Part shown: positions 1 to 11,046 of the stretch, piece by piece | Numbering within the stretch: the stretch's first letter is position 1 | How the letters are laid out: every line of letters begins with the position of its first letter | Assembly: GCA_017311185.1 (NCBI GenBank) | Contig: JAESUZ010005462.1 | Location: 4,588,001 to 4,652,000 of the forward strand | Direction: 5' to 3' | DNA: 64,000 nt | Source of the DNA: Proteles cristata cristata | Taxonomy: Eukaryota > Chordata > Mammalia > Carnivora > Hyaenidae | Made by a program: the position numbers and the translations under genes | Notes under the pieces: model-generated | Seen by the model: the letters and a program-made list of their open reading frames with translations, nothing else | What the model was told of the DNA's origin: nothing | The model's database searches: none

Positions 1-344
1 ATAAGCAATAGACTGGGCGAAAATATTTGCAAATCATGTATTTAACAAAGGATGTGTATCCAGAATATTTAGCAAACTCTTGAAGTTCAACAATAAGAAA
101 ACTTTAATAGATACAGAAATTAAACAGCCATTTCGCCAAAGAATATATATTGATAATAAAAAATGTTCAACATCTTCAGTTATTATGGAAATACAAATAA
201 TAACCAGAATGTGATACTACTGCACATCTTTGAGAATAACTGAAATTTAAAAAAATAATAAACTAACAATACCTTATTCTGATGGGAACGTAAAGCACCT
301 AAAACTGTTATACATTGCTAGTAAGAATTTAAAGTACTACATCC

Positions 345-560
345 AGGGTGCCTGGGTGGCTCAGGTGGATAAGTGTCAGACTTTGATTTTGGCTCAGATT
401 GTGGGATCTCACGGTTGTGGGATCTAGCTCCTAATTGGGCTCCACATGGAGTGTGGAGCCTGCTTGGGATTCTCTCTCTCTTCCTCTTTCTATGTCCCTC
501 CTCTGCTGTCTCTTCCTCTCTCAAAATAAATAAATAAAGATTAAAAAATAATAAAAACAT
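345..560 (+). mobile_element. CAN SINE (SINEC), older type
   Basis: Starts 'AGGGTGCCTGGGTGGCTCAG' (tRNA-derived head with the pol III A box), passes a degraded B-box region, and ends in a CT-rich tract and AAATAAATAAA plus A-rich tail. The middle reads 'GTGGAGCCTGCTTGGGATTC' without the 'GCTGACAGCTCAG' segment of the commoner type here, so it is an older carnivore-wide variant. It is non-coding and depends on L1 enzymes for mobility. Confidence 0.85.
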
Positions 561-593
561 AAAATGCTACAGCCATGTTGAAAATCAGTTTGT

Positions 594-815
594 GAGGGCA
601 CCTGCGTGGCTCAGTCAGCTAAGCCTCTGACTTCAGTTCAGGTCATGCTGTCACAGTTTGTGAGTTTGAGATCCCCCTCTGATTCTGTGCTGACAGCTCA
701 GAGCCTAGAACCTGCTTCAGATTCTGTGTCTCCCTCTCTCTCTACCTCTTGCCTGCTCACACTTGATCTCTGTCTCTCTCAAAAATGAATAAACACTTTA
801 AAAAAAGAAAAAAAG
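594..815 (+). mobile_element. CAN SINE, feliform type
   Basis: Head 'GGGCACCTGCGTGGCTCAG', core 'GTGCTGACAGCTCAGAGCC', CT tract, AATAAA-like end and A-rich tail. It lies in the same orientation as the SINE just upstream, with about 35 bp of old L1 between them. Confidence 0.9.
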
Positions 816-837
816 AAAATTGGCTTATGAGTTTCTT

Positions 838-1053
838 TTTAAAATTTTTATTTATTATGTTTATTCATTTTTGAGAGATAGAGACATAGCCTTAACGGGA
901 GGGGCAGAGAGAGAGACACACAGAATCTGAAGCAGGCTTCAGGCTCTGAGCTGTTAGCACAGAGCCTGACACAGGTCTTGAACTCATGAACCCTGAGATC
1001 ATGACCTGAGCCATAGCGGACCTCCAGCTGACTGAGCCACCCAGGCGTCCCCA
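838..1053 (-). mobile_element. CAN SINE with target duplication
   Basis: Reverse-complement copy: T-rich start, GAGAGAG tract, 'CTGAGCCACCCAGGCGTCCC' end. It is bracketed by GCTTATGAGTTTCTT (823-837) and GCTTGTGAGTTTCTT (1054-1068), a 15-bp target duplication with one change. Confidence 0.92.
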
Positions 1054-2179
1054 GCTTGTGAGTTTCTTATAAACTGTACTTATAAACAGTTTTTTAAAAG
1101 CATACACTTACATTATGACTCAGCAATTTCAAAAACCAATGTTCACAGTAAAACCTATAGACAATAGTTTATAAAATCTTTATTTATAATCATACAAAAC
1201 TATAAATAATGCAAAAACTGAGGAATAGACAAAAACTGTGGCACATCCATACAGTGGTATACTAAGCAGTAAAAAGAAATATATACAACATTTATGAATC
1301 TCAAATTTCTTATGCTGAGAAATATGTCATATTTAAAAGATTTATATACAGTATGATTTCATTAGATGGAAGTTTATAAAAGGCAAAACCATGGAGATAG
1401 AAAACAGATGAGCGATTAGTGGGTGGGGTAAAGGGATTGAATGAAATCCCAATGGAACATTTCAGGATGATGGAAAAGTTCTATATCATGATTTTGGTTA
1501 TCTGATGGTTGTTACACAATTGAACACATTTGTCAAAATTCATCAATTTAATTAATTTTACTTTGTACAAATTATGCTTCAACCAAGCGGAAAAAACAAA
1601 AGGTTTATTTATGGACTACCTACTAACTGGATCACAATCACAACCCCAAATGTGATGTACACAGTCTTCTAATCCCACTAGCAGCATAATTCTTTATTCA
1701 TGGTAGGCAGTATAAGGTACAGCAGTTTATCTCTTATTGTTGTGGTTTATTCCAGCACATACCAGACCACAAGACCTCTAAATACATCACTAATTTATTA
1801 GGTTCCTTATCTTTTGCTGAGTTTATCTCCTACTCTCTGCCATGCATATGTGTCATCAAGGTATCTAGAATGCTTGATGCTTCCTGCCCTCTAGGTCTAT
1901 TAGCATAATATCATCAATATGATGGACCACCTTGATGGTCTATGGTCATATCAGATGGTCTATATCAAAATAATGAATTTCCCTTCAGTTTACATTATGA
2001 CAGTGAGCAAAAGCATGAGAGAAAGGATATATAGCTTCAAAAAGGCAAATTACCTTGAATACTTTTATTTTCAAGAATGGGGAAATTTTTTTTTATCTGG
2101 TTCAGTGCTGTATATCAGATGGCAGGAAATAAGCAAATAAAATTAGCATTTCCATTTTAATAAATTTAGATATCTTTGA

Positions 2180-2375
2180 CACAAATTCTCAAAGAGTGGT
2201 CTCAGGACCAGTAAGATTACTATCACCTAGAACCTATTAGAAATAAAAATTCTTGAGTTTTACCCCAGGCCTGCTAAATCAGAAATTCTAGGGATGGAAC
2301 CCAGCAATCTGTGTTTTAATGACTCTGCAGTGGTTCTGATGCTCACTAAAGTTCAGTAACAACTCATCTACAGGT
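2180..2375 (+). mobile_element. MER5-like hAT-Charlie DNA transposon fossil
   Basis: The order 'TTCTCAAAGAGTGGTC', 'AGAAATTCTAGGGATGGAAC', 'CCAGCAATCTGTGTTTTAA' and 'GGTTCTGATGCTCACTAAAG' matches the non-autonomous MER5-type hAT family. There is no coding capacity. It sits inside the ERVL-like relic. Confidence 0.75.
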
Positions 2376-2432
2376 ATTCTCCATGAATTATCTGGGTTTT
2401 ACAATAGCAGAATTAAGATTGAGAAGTTAATT

Positions 2433-2660
2433 TATTTTTAAAATTTTTAAATGTTTTTATTTATTTCTGAGAGAGCAACACACACACAGCGTGAGCAGGG
2501 GAGGGTCAGAGAGAGGGAGATATACAGAATCTGAAGCAGGCTCCAGGCTCTGAGCTAGCTGTCACCACAGAGCTTGACATGGGGCTCGAACCCACGAACC
2601 ATGAGATCATGACCTGAGCCAAAGTCGGGCGCTTAACAGACTGAGACACCCAGGTGTCCC
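2433..2660 (-). mobile_element. CAN SINE with about 25-bp target duplication
   Basis: Inverted copy ending 'CTGAGACACCCAGGTGTCCC'. Flanks 2406-2432 and 2661-2686 are near-identical, sharing 'AAGAAGTTAATT' with a few changes and one gap. Its centre reads 'GAGCTAGCTGTCACC', close to the subfamily that has an extended core. Confidence 0.9.
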
Positions 2661-4852
2661 AACAGCATTAGATTAAGAAGTTAATTAAATTGGGATGTAG
2701 TAGAAATCACTATCCTACATCTTTCAAGTTTTTGAAATCTATGAAATTCACCCAGGACTCCATTATTGATTTTGGTTTATAGTGTTTATTTATGGAATGA
2801 ACAAGAAAATAGGCACATTTCCAGGCCCTTCCACTTCATCTTTTCACCAGAGACCAAAAGTGAGGATTCTGCCAGATACTAATTATATCCACAATTAAGT
2901 ATATTTTTCCCTATATCCATTCTTGGCATGGGGAAATAACTGTGGTCCTACTGGCCCCACTTGGACAGACTTGGGCCAAGATTCTTCAATTGCCTGACTT
3001 TCTTAAGCTTCCACTCTAACTGGTGGACTGTGGTGGGGTTTCAAATCACTCAGAAGCCACTATTACATAATCCACAAGAGATCTGGATATCTCTCTTTCT
3101 CCTAATGTCCAGTAACCACGATGAATGCACAGGTCTTTTTAGGAAAGGCTGGGAGGTGAGTGACAAACTATGTCTAGGGCCACATTGCAGTGTCCTTCCT
3201 TTAAGAGAATGTTTTTGCCTTCGATATAGAAGCTTGGGTCTGTGAGTTGCCTTAGGTGTAGGCACTGGTATTAGGACATGAACTCCCACTACAGTAATTT
3301 AGGTTAGATTTCTGCCCACCAAAATTAGAATTTTTCCTCTGATGTATATTATCTCCTTGATATGCTTCCCATCAATTTCATCTAGTTGAGCAATTCAATA
3401 AGTTCAATTAGCCATCATGTAGATTCATGATTACCACTCGCCCTGTGGCTTCTTTATAATTCTGTCCAACTTGCCTCTTCTGCTTAAGCACCATCAACTG
3501 GCATCTGCCACTTCTAGGTGCAACATCTTCCACCATCATCTCTAGCCTATAGATGTCAGACACATAGAGCTTTTAAAAAATGCTGGTGCTTCCTTGTTAG
3601 CCAAATGCCTCCATTAAGGGAATGTCCTCTAGGCCCTGCCAGGGGAGGGGAGGGGGAAAAAGAGGGAGAAAGGAACTTGATTAGAAACTAGCTAATCAAG
3701 TTGTACTTAATAGGTACATTTCAACTTTTTAATTTTCCTGAGCCATTTGAAACTCTTTAACTCTAGGTCACTATTGAGTCCAGGATTCAGTTACTCAATC
3801 TAGGCAGCACATTAAATTCCAAATCACGAATGTATACATCTATTACAACAAATAAAGCCTAAACAACTTATATTTCATTGTTATTAGCCTAATAACCTTA
3901 AAATACATTCCCATACATTCTCCCCAGCTCTAGCAGATAAAAAATGGCAAGATCTTATTATTCTTTTGGTGGATAGGCTATCTCTTACAGAATAAGTTTT
4001 GTGTTCTTATTTGGGTTCTATTGGGATCTAATTCTTATATGGACCTGGAGGCAATCAGGGTTGGTACGAATATATAGCTGAGGAGAATCAGTATCCCTTT
4101 ATTAGCAAATTCCTTGGGCACATTCATGGAGGGCACTTATGTATGGAAAGGGGTTGCCTAATCACAAGAGTTCAGGGGGATTTTGAAGTTTAAACTTCTT
4201 AGCCTTCTTTGTGTCTGCCTGAAAGACCCCATTCCTTATCTTGGAATCCCACATATTCCCTACCAGTGCCCATTACCTTACAGTAAGACCCATAGGGCTC
4301 TATATCCTTTTATGCTGCAGTGTTGCAACCCATACATCATCAGGCTCCCAGGGTTTGTATCTCAGCCATATCTGCTGTGTGTCTGCAAAGTGTGAACTTC
4401 TATAAAGCTTGCAAGCTTTCTAACTGTCTGAGTGTGTTTTGAGTAAATTTCTCCTTTTCTCTTTTGACATTTTCTAGTGCTAACAGAAACAGCCAGCTGA
4501 CCTTACAATCCTTAGTATCACTGTTTCCACAGTAACCAGGGCCATTTGATCTCCCCATTGCTAGTCCTCCATCTCTATTTCATCTCATGCCACCAGTGGG
4601 AATTTGAGTAACTGTAATGTCATGACATGCTACAGCTGACCAGTGTCTTATTTCCTCCTAGCAAAGTTGTTGTATAGCCCTCTAATATATGAGGAAATAA
4701 ATGCCAGAATTCCATTTTGAGGGTTTTGCTCTCAGGGCCATTTTTGGTACCAATTACTATCTCAATTATATGTTATAGAGTACATATTCAAACGGAGCAA
4801 TTGAGGGCAGTTTAATAAAGGAACTACTTCAAAAGATTTGAACAAAAACAGA

Positions 4853-4945
4853 GATATATAGTAGATAAATAATTAATATATAAATAATTAAATAGACAGA
4901 TGATAGATAATTGATGCATAGATAAATAGACAGACAGATGGATGG
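4853..4945. repeat. Degenerate GATA/GACA/ATAA-type simple repeat
   Basis: Runs of TAGATAAATAATTAATATAT, 'GATGATAGATAATTGATG' and 'AGACAGACAGATGGATGG' form an impure tetranucleotide tract. Confidence 0.7.
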
Positions 4946-5382
4946 CATGGGAGTGTTTATATAAACACATTAGGAACAATGAGGTATCTCCTATCAACAT
5001 TACAACAGTAGGGACCCATTACCTCTCCAAGCCTTCAAGGAGCAAGTTCTATTACAGGAAGGAAGACAGATTAGCTACATGGAGAGAGCTATATGTGGCT
5101 AGATAGTCTGATGCAGCCAAATCATGTGGTCCTGAATGGAGCTGGAAGATAAACAGCCCAACTTCACTCTTCTGGTGTTTTCACAAGCAATTTCCTTGAC
5201 ACAGACAGAAGGCTTACCCTCTTAGGAGCAAGGTAGCAGGGAGAAGAGTGGAAAGAGGACCTGGAGGCCCATCAAAAGATACCCAGAACACTGTGAAACA
5301 AAAACCTTTCCTTGACAGATCACTAGATAATCACCACCCAGAGCAGGACAACAAGGTGAAGCAGGTCAAGGAGGGTGGAGGC

Positions 5383-5401
5383 CTGCTGCTGCTGCTGCTG
5401 C
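5383..5401 (+). repeat. Short (CTG)6 run
   Basis: Six consecutive CTG units followed by CTTCC. It lies in a chance open frame where it reads as poly-Leu; no gene context is visible. Confidence 0.9.
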
Positions 5402-6011
5402 TTCCCTCTCCTCTCACTACACTTCACTTCTCTCCCATCAAGACTCTCACAATCTTCAAATGCTCTGACAAAGACGACAAAATGTGATTCAATACGCTAA
5501 TAATTTTCATTGCAAAGAAACATGTCGTATTAGTGAAGACATGTTGACCTCTTCTATGTTCTATTTCCCTAGAACTATCATTGTTGTCAGTGACTGGCTA
5601 ATCTGATCAATTCATGTGTATTTATGAGCTAACTCATGCCACTGACTCCATCCATTTTTTTATATTGTACTAGTGCATAAAGGAGATAGTACTTGGTGGG
5701 TGGTGCCTACCCCATACGGAGGGAATCTTTTCAGTTCCATCTCCTTGAGAATAGAACTACCTCTGGCCTTGAAATGGCCATATAGTGGTTTTCTTTTTTT
5801 TTTTTTTTTTTACGTAGTATTGTCTTTATTCTCAGATATATGATGGTATACATGGGAAATCCAAGCCAATGTAAAAAAAAAAAAAGAACAAAACCCACAA
5901 CTACTAGATATAAAATATGAGTTTAACAAGTTATAACTTTCATAGCTAATGTGCAAAAACAATTGTATTTCAAAATTCAGGCAATGAATTTTGAGAAATT
6001 GAAAAAAAAAT

Positions 6012-6218
6012 GAGGCACCTGAGTGGCTCAGTTGGTTGAGCATCAGACTTAAGCTCAGGTCATGATCTCACATTTCATAGGTTCAGGTCCCGCATGAGGC
6101 TGTGTGCTGACAGCTCAGAGCTTGGAACCTGCTTCAGATTCTTTGTCTCCCTCTGTTTCTGGCCCTTCCCCGTTCATGCTCTGTCCCTCTCTCTCAAAAA
6201 TAAATAAACATTAAAAAT
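6012..6218 (+). mobile_element. CAN SINE (left half of tail-to-tail pair)
   Basis: Begins 'GAGGCACCTGAGTGGCTCAG' and ends AAATAAATAAACATTAAAAA. Its tail abuts the T-rich tail of an inverted copy. TTGAGAAATTGAAA (5991-6004) lies upstream and recurs after the second copy. Confidence 0.9.
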
Positions 6219-6421
6219 ATTTTTTATTTAATTTTTTTATTGAGAGAGAGACAGAGCAAGAAGGGCAGAAAGAGAGGGAGACACAGAATCCAGAGTCTGA
6301 AGAAGGCTTCAGGCTCTGAGCTGTCAGCACAGAGCCCGACATGGAGCTTGAACCCATGAACCATGAGATCATGACCTGGGCCGAAGTCAGATGCTTAACT
6401 GACTGAGCCACCCAGGCATGC
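6219..6421 (-). mobile_element. CAN SINE (right half of tail-to-tail pair)
   Basis: Inverted copy ending 'CTGAGCCACCCAGGCATGC'. TGAGAAATTGAAA at 6422-6434 repeats the sequence left of the first copy (5992-6004), so one 13-bp target duplication encloses both SINEs: one landed in the tail of the other. Confidence 0.9.
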
Positions 6422-6539
6422 TGAGAAATTGAAATTTTAAAAGTTAATAATACCAAATACTATTTTGGTCCTGAGATAAATTAAAGAATATGTACATTAA
6501 TGTAGATATGTGTACTTTTTAGGATTCAGAAGCTTCAAT

Positions 6540-7500
6540 AATGCCAAAGTATCTGTTATGGACAAATTTATATATAGAGTCAGTGCAATTCCAATCAAAC
6601 CTCAGTAGACTGGTCATTCTATAAGTTATATGGACATGCAGAGGAACTAGAATAGCCAAAGGATTTTGTTAAAGAATAACCAAGCTACAATAACCTTATC
6701 ACCTGATTACTTACTTACTATTACTAATAAGACTTACTGTTGGGAAATTTGTATAGGTCAATGAAAGAGAAGAGAATCTAGAAATAGATCCATGCATACA
6801 TGATCATTTTATTTTTATCAAAAGTTTCTAAGTGTAGTATTTTAATGGGAGAAAAGATACAGAATATTTTCAATGAAAGGTGTTGACATAATTTGGCAAA
6901 CATAAACCCTGCCTTCACCTCATACCATATTACAATATTAATGTAAATTATGGAATATAAAACTAAATATAAAGTCAAAGTTATAGAAATTTCTTGAGGA
7001 AAAAGTAGATAAAAATCTTTGCAACATTGGGGTTAGCAAATTTCATAGGTTAGATGCAAAAAAGCATAAGCCATGAAAGAAAAACAATGTTGCATTAAAT
7101 GAAAAGTCTTATGATATTCAAAAGTATTGTTAAGCAAATGTACATACAACCCACAAAGTGGGAGAAAGCTTTTGTGATGGATATATCTGAAAAGGGGCTT
7201 TTACTTATAATATATATGAAGAACACTCATAAATCAATAATATAGAAACAATGCCCCCCCAATTGGCAAAGGCATTTGAATACTTCATCTAGAAGATAAA
7301 AAATGACCTATAAGCATATGAGAAACACTCAATGCCCTAAGTTGCTCTAAAATGCAGCTTTAAGCCCCAATAAGTAACACTACACATCCACTGGAATTAT
7401 TGTAATAAAAAATACTGATGCTATAGAGTAGTAGGAAGAACTGACATGACTAAATAACATCATATGTTACCAGTGGGAATGAGAATTTTATAATCACTTT
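6540..7500 (+). mobile_element. Old LINE-1 ORF2/3' fragment
   Basis: Recognisable decayed L1 ORF2 text: 'CAGTGCAATTCCAATCAAAC' (6580 region), 'AACTAGAATAGCCAAAGGA', 'AGAAATAGATCCATGCATAC', and further 3' sequence to about 7.5 kb. Many stops and gaps. It lies inside the segment proposed as transduced, so it would have been carried from the source locus. Confidence 0.7.
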
Positions 7501-7679
7501 GAAAGCCTTTCTGACAGAGTCCTTTTTTTTTCTTAGTTGGAATTTATTTTTCACAAGCATTTTTGACAGCTCACAAATGACACTTGTGTAGTCACACAAA
7601 TGAAGACAGAGTGTGGGAGGGACAAGGTTGTAGAAGAACATGAGAGATCTTAAATATTTTTTTTACTTTACTTTTTTAT

Positions 7680-8061
7680 TTCTCTCTCTTTTTTAATTTA
7701 TTTTTTAAATTTACATCCAAGTTAGTTAGCATATAGTGCAACAATGATTTCAGGAGTAGATTCCTTAAGGCCCTTACCCACTTAACTCATTCCCCCTCCC
7801 ACAGCCCCTCTAGCAACCTTCTGTTTGTTCTCCATATTTAAGAGTCTCTTATGTTTTTATCCCCCTCCCTGTTTTTATATTACTTTTGCTTCCCTTCCCT
7901 TATGTTCATATATTTTGTATCTTAAAGTCCTCATATGAGTGAAGTTATATGATATTTGTCTTTCTCTGACTAATTTCTCTGACTTAGCTTAATACCCTCT
8001 AGTTCCATCCACATAGTTGCAAATGGCAAGATTTCATTCTTTTTGATTGCCAAGTAATACT

Positions 8062-8096
<35 letters not shown>

Positions 8097-8431
8097 CTGA
8101 TTATATATATGTAATCTATTATATTACATTATATAAATATAATATATTATATTACATTATATTGTAATATAATACATTACATACATATATATCACTTATT
8201 CTTTATCCATTCATCCATCAATGGACATTTGGGCTCTTTCCATACTGTGGCTGTTGTCAACAGTGCTGCTATAAACATTGGGGTTCACATGCCCCTTTGA
8301 AACAGCATACCTGTATCCCTTGCATAAATACCTAGTAGTGCAATTGCTGGGACATAGGGTAGTTCTATTTTTAATTTTTTGAGGAACCTCCACACTGTTT
8401 TCCAGAGTGGCTGCACCTGTTTGCATTCCCA
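7680..8431 (-). mobile_element. 5'-truncated carnivore L1, 3' UTR plus end of ORF2
   Basis: Antisense L1 3' end typical of carnivores: 'ACATCCAAGTTAGTTAGCAT', 'CAATGATTTCAGGAGTAGA' and later 'GCTGCACCTGTTTGCATTCC', where L1 similarity stops at the target duplication. A TA microsatellite has grown inside it (8064-8094). It has diverged more than the young L1 copies at 45.9 and 52.2 kb. Confidence 0.9.
8064..8094. repeat. (TA)n microsatellite with TA-rich spill-over
   Basis: About 15 pure TA units at the place where L1 copies read 'CTCCATTGTATATATA', followed by degenerate TA/ATTACA sequence to about 8190. Confidence 0.95.
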
Positions 8432-8448
8432 GGTCATATAGTGGTTTT

Positions 8449-9014
8449 AAAGTTAATGCAATAAAATAGTTCAAAGGATTTTATATAGAAAAAAAGAAAC
8501 TGACCAAAAATTAAAATGAAAGCAATACCTTCTTTGTTTTTAGTAGGAAGCACACCTAAAAATTTTCAGTATTGCATTCCTTTTAAAATTCTTCTAAATA
8601 AAGGTAAAGTTTCATTGTGAATTAAATAATTTGGCTTTAAAAAGTCATGTTCTGGAAAGTTAAGTAGTCTGCCTATAATAAAGTAGGAAAGGGAAAATAC
8701 TTAGTGAAGAACAGAATGAAGAATATTTGAGGCAGGAAGTTTTCAAAATAAAATGACTGAAATGGAATATTCCCAGGAAAAAATATTTGCTTTACATAAT
8801 AAAGAAATTAATGCCATATAGCATAAGGTCAATTTTGGGTAAAAAAGTAAGTATTTTATTTCATTTCTGTGTTCTTTCTCCACTTGTTAGTGAACATTCC
8901 TTGACTCCATAGACACTGTGTTTCCTTCTTCTCATCCTTTATATCTCCTCTTCCTTCTCTCTTTCTCTCCTCCCATATCCATCCCAATTTCTTCCCCATC
9001 CCTATTTCTTTCCT
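8449..9014. other. Unique AT-rich spacer, nothing recognised
   Basis: No repeat family, open frame or RNA fold that I recognise; CT-rich around 8930-9010. Confidence 0.5.
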
Positions 9015-9031
9015 AACCCTATTTCTTTTTA

Positions 9032-9265
9032 TTTTTTTAAATGTTTTTTTATTTATTTTTGAGAGAGAGAGAGAGAGAGAGAGAGCGCGCATGAGCAGGG
9101 GAAGGTCAGAGAGAGAGGGAGACACAGAATCTGAAACAGGCTCCAGGCTCTGAGCTGGTTGTCAGCACAGAGCCCACCGCGAGGCTCGAACCCACGAACA
9201 TAACCGTGAGATCATGACCTGAGCCGAAGTCGGACGCCCAACCGACTGAGCCACACAGGCGCCCC
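9032..9265 (-). mobile_element. CAN SINE, CpG-retaining
   Basis: Contains a 26-base GA run, 'GGTTGTCAGCACAGAGCCC', 'CCGAAGTCGGACGCCC' and 'GCGCCCC' end, so several CpGs survive. AACCCTATTTCTTTTTA (9015-9031) and AACCTGTTTCTTTTTA (9266-9281) are the target duplication with one base gap. Confidence 0.92.
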
Positions 9266-9441
9266 AACCTGTTTCTTTTTAAAATGACTGCTGTACCCTA
9301 TACCTTTCTCACTCTATTTAAATTCTAATTTCAAGAATTAGGAAAGTATTTAAGCAGTTAATTCACACTGAAAGTAAAAATGAGAAACAAGGTTATTATG
9401 TTATAACTTTATGAATTGCTATTATTTCACAGAAGATAATG

Positions 9442-9693
9442 ACTTTTTTTTTTTTAAGAGAGAGAGTGCATATGCACAAGTGAGCAAGAGGAGGAGGGAT
9501 GGGGGAGAGAGAGAAATGAGAGAGACAGAGAGAGACAGACAGAGAGAGAGAGAGAGACAGAGACGGAGACAGAGACTCCCAAGCAGGCTCCATGCTCAGT
9601 ATGGAGCCTGATGTGGAGCTGGATTCCATGACCCTGAGATCAAGACCTAAGCCAAAGTCAGAAGCTCACTCGACTGAGCCACCTAGACACTCC
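9442..9693 (-). mobile_element. CAN SINE, older long-tract type
   Basis: T run, a long imperfect GA/GACA tract (9487-9572), 'AAGCAGGCTCCATGCTCAG' and end 'CTGAGCCACCTAGACACTCC'. It belongs to the older type without the 'GCTGTCAGCACAG' core. TGACTTT flanks both ends. Confidence 0.87.
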
Positions 9694-9962
9694 TGACTTT
9701 CTAAGAAAATTAGGTCAAAGTGATATAATTTTGGAATTTTAGGTAATAATAAGTGTCAGGAAGGATGTTCCCATGCCTGAAGGTTGGCCATTAACAATTC
9801 TAATCAAACATACGCAATATGCATCTAGTGCTTACTATGAGCTAGGTACCCCATTAAGAGTTAGAAATGCATATATGGGTAAGACACAAACTCAATGGAG
9901 AAAACTGTCAAAGAGCAATTTCCTCAAAAGTGAACCAAACCATTTCACCACAAAATCATTTC

Positions 9963-10150
9963 TTTTTTTATTTTTTTTTTAATTTATTTTTGATAGAAAG
10001 AGAGAGCGCATGGGGAGGGGTAAAGAGAGAGGGAGACAGAGGATCTGAAGTAGGATGAGCACTGACATCAGAGCTGGATATAGGGACGAACTGCAAGATC
10101 ATGAACTGAGCCAAAGTCAGGTCCTTAACTGACTGAGCTACCCAGGCACT
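9963..10150 (-). mobile_element. CAN SINE, diverged
   Basis: T-rich start, GA tract, 'CTGAGCTACCCAGGCACT' end. ACAAAATCATTTC before and CTAAATCATTTC after look like the target duplication. The central CAGGCTC segment is partly lost. Confidence 0.85.
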
Positions 10151-10883
10151 ATATCACTAAATCATTTCAAATGTTATTTAAAATTTATATACTTTTAATT
10201 CTATTTAAACTGCTACAGAACTAGAAAAAAAAAGCTTTGTATTACTTTTATCATTATAAGGAATACTGCTATTAAAATCTGAATCAAAAATAGCACAAAA
10301 AAGGAAAAAATGTAGGATTTTCCTATAAAATAGCTGTCCACAGAATGTGTTCAAAAGCAGTAAGAAGAAACATAAATGCAATTTTCATCTTTGACAAAAC
10401 AAGGATACATCTGTAACACCTAATCATAATATTTTAGAATGGGCTGCCAAGTTCCCACTTTAAAAGATATTCATTAATCACATTGATTAATACAGATGAA
10501 AAAGATTCTAAATAAATAAAATTGAGAAATATTTGTCAAAAACACCAAGTAGAGTTTATCTCAGGAATAAAAGTAAAATAAATACAAATATATTTATATT
10601 ATTAATTCCCTCTACCACTACTTCTGTTTGACATTAGACTGAATGCCCTAAGCATGTATTACAGCAAATAATAATAATAATAATGAATGTTAGAATTACA
10701 AAAGAAGAATTAAAACATTTTCTTCTGCATGTGATACATTGTCTCATAGAAAACCTAATAGAATCCACAGAAATATTAAAACTAATAGGAAATTTCAGCA
10801 AGTTATGGAATATAAAAGCAACTTATAAAATACTATAATATACTATACAAAATAACAGTGGAAAGGAAGAAGATATCTTATTT

Positions 10884-10910
10884 CTTTTTTTCTTAAGGTT
10901 ATTTATTTAT

Positions 10911-10942
<32 letters not shown>

Positions 10943-11046
10943 TCCTAAGCAGGCTCCACACTATCAGCACAGAGCCCAACACAGGGCTTGATCTCCGCAA
11001 CTGTGAGATCATGACTTGAGTCAAACTCAAGAGTTGTATGCTCGAC
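10884..11046 (-). mobile_element. CAN SINE, head truncated
   Basis: T-rich start, (GA)n at 10914-10942, 'AAGCAGGCTCCACACTATCA' and 'CTGTGAGATCATGACTTGAG'. The expected final CCACCCAGGCGCCCC is replaced by a TA/GTAC tract, so the head has been lost or overwritten. Confidence 0.85.

Larger units (their letters stand above)
1..1610 (+). mobile_element. Old LINE-1 3' portion, broken by three SINEs
   Basis: The pieces 1-344, 561-593 and 1069-1610 read as consecutive parts of the last portion of L1 ORF2 and the 3' UTR of an old mammalian L1. Recognisable stretches include 'GACTGGGCGAAAATATTTGC' near base 13 and the 3' UTR near 1370-1590. Every frame is full of stops. The three SINEs between the pieces landed later. 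The subfamily was not assigned. Confidence 0.75.
1620..3600 (-). pseudogene. ERVL-like pol relic (reverse transcriptase fragment)
   Basis: On the minus strand, 1907-1921 encodes His-Ile-Asp-Asp-Ile followed by Met-Leu-Ile. This matches the catalytic Y/H-I-D-D-I-M-L box of class III (ERVL) endogenous retrovirus reverse transcriptase rather than the YVDD or YMDD of other classes. The roughly 35 codons upstream (1922-2030) keep spaced Cys-His-Asn, Arg and Asp residues typical of this domain but carry three in-frame stops. The sequence up to about 3.6 kb has an ERV-pol feel but no motif I can prove. A hAT fossil (2180-2375) and a SINE (2433-2660) interrupt it. It is dead and very old. The boundaries are estimates, and no LTR was identified for it. 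Confidence 0.55.
2690..5770. other. Low-information stretch, no gene seen
   Basis: Beyond the possible pol relic (to about 3.6 kb) I recognise only a degenerate GATA/GACA-like tract (4853-4945) and a CTG run (5383-5401). Open frames are short and show no family resemblance. Parts of 4.7-5.2 kb may be an unplaced old repeat. Confidence 0.5.
5776..8448 (-). mobile_element. L1 insertion with putative 3' transduction and target duplication
   Basis: A single 2.6-kb insertion seems to fill 5793-8431. GGCCATATAGTGGTTTT (5776-5792) and GGTCATATAGTGGTTTT (8432-8448) match at 16 of 17 bases. Next to the left copy is a long T run (5793-5811, the A-tail of a minus-strand element). Just inside it lies TTTATT (5825-5830), which is AATAAA on the minus strand. 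Next to the right copy an antisense L1 stops abruptly mid-ORF2. The L1's own 3' end is about 1.9 kb short of the A-tail, near 7.67-7.70 kb. The simplest reading is read-through past the weak L1 polyadenylation site, use of a downstream site, and co-mobilisation of 5812-7665. The target duplication is seen; the transduction is inferred. Confidence 0.65.

Noticed and set aside
5248..5487. Poly-Leu open frame over a CTG run
   Set aside because: Only six CTG units, no gene context, and no similarity elsewhere in the frame.
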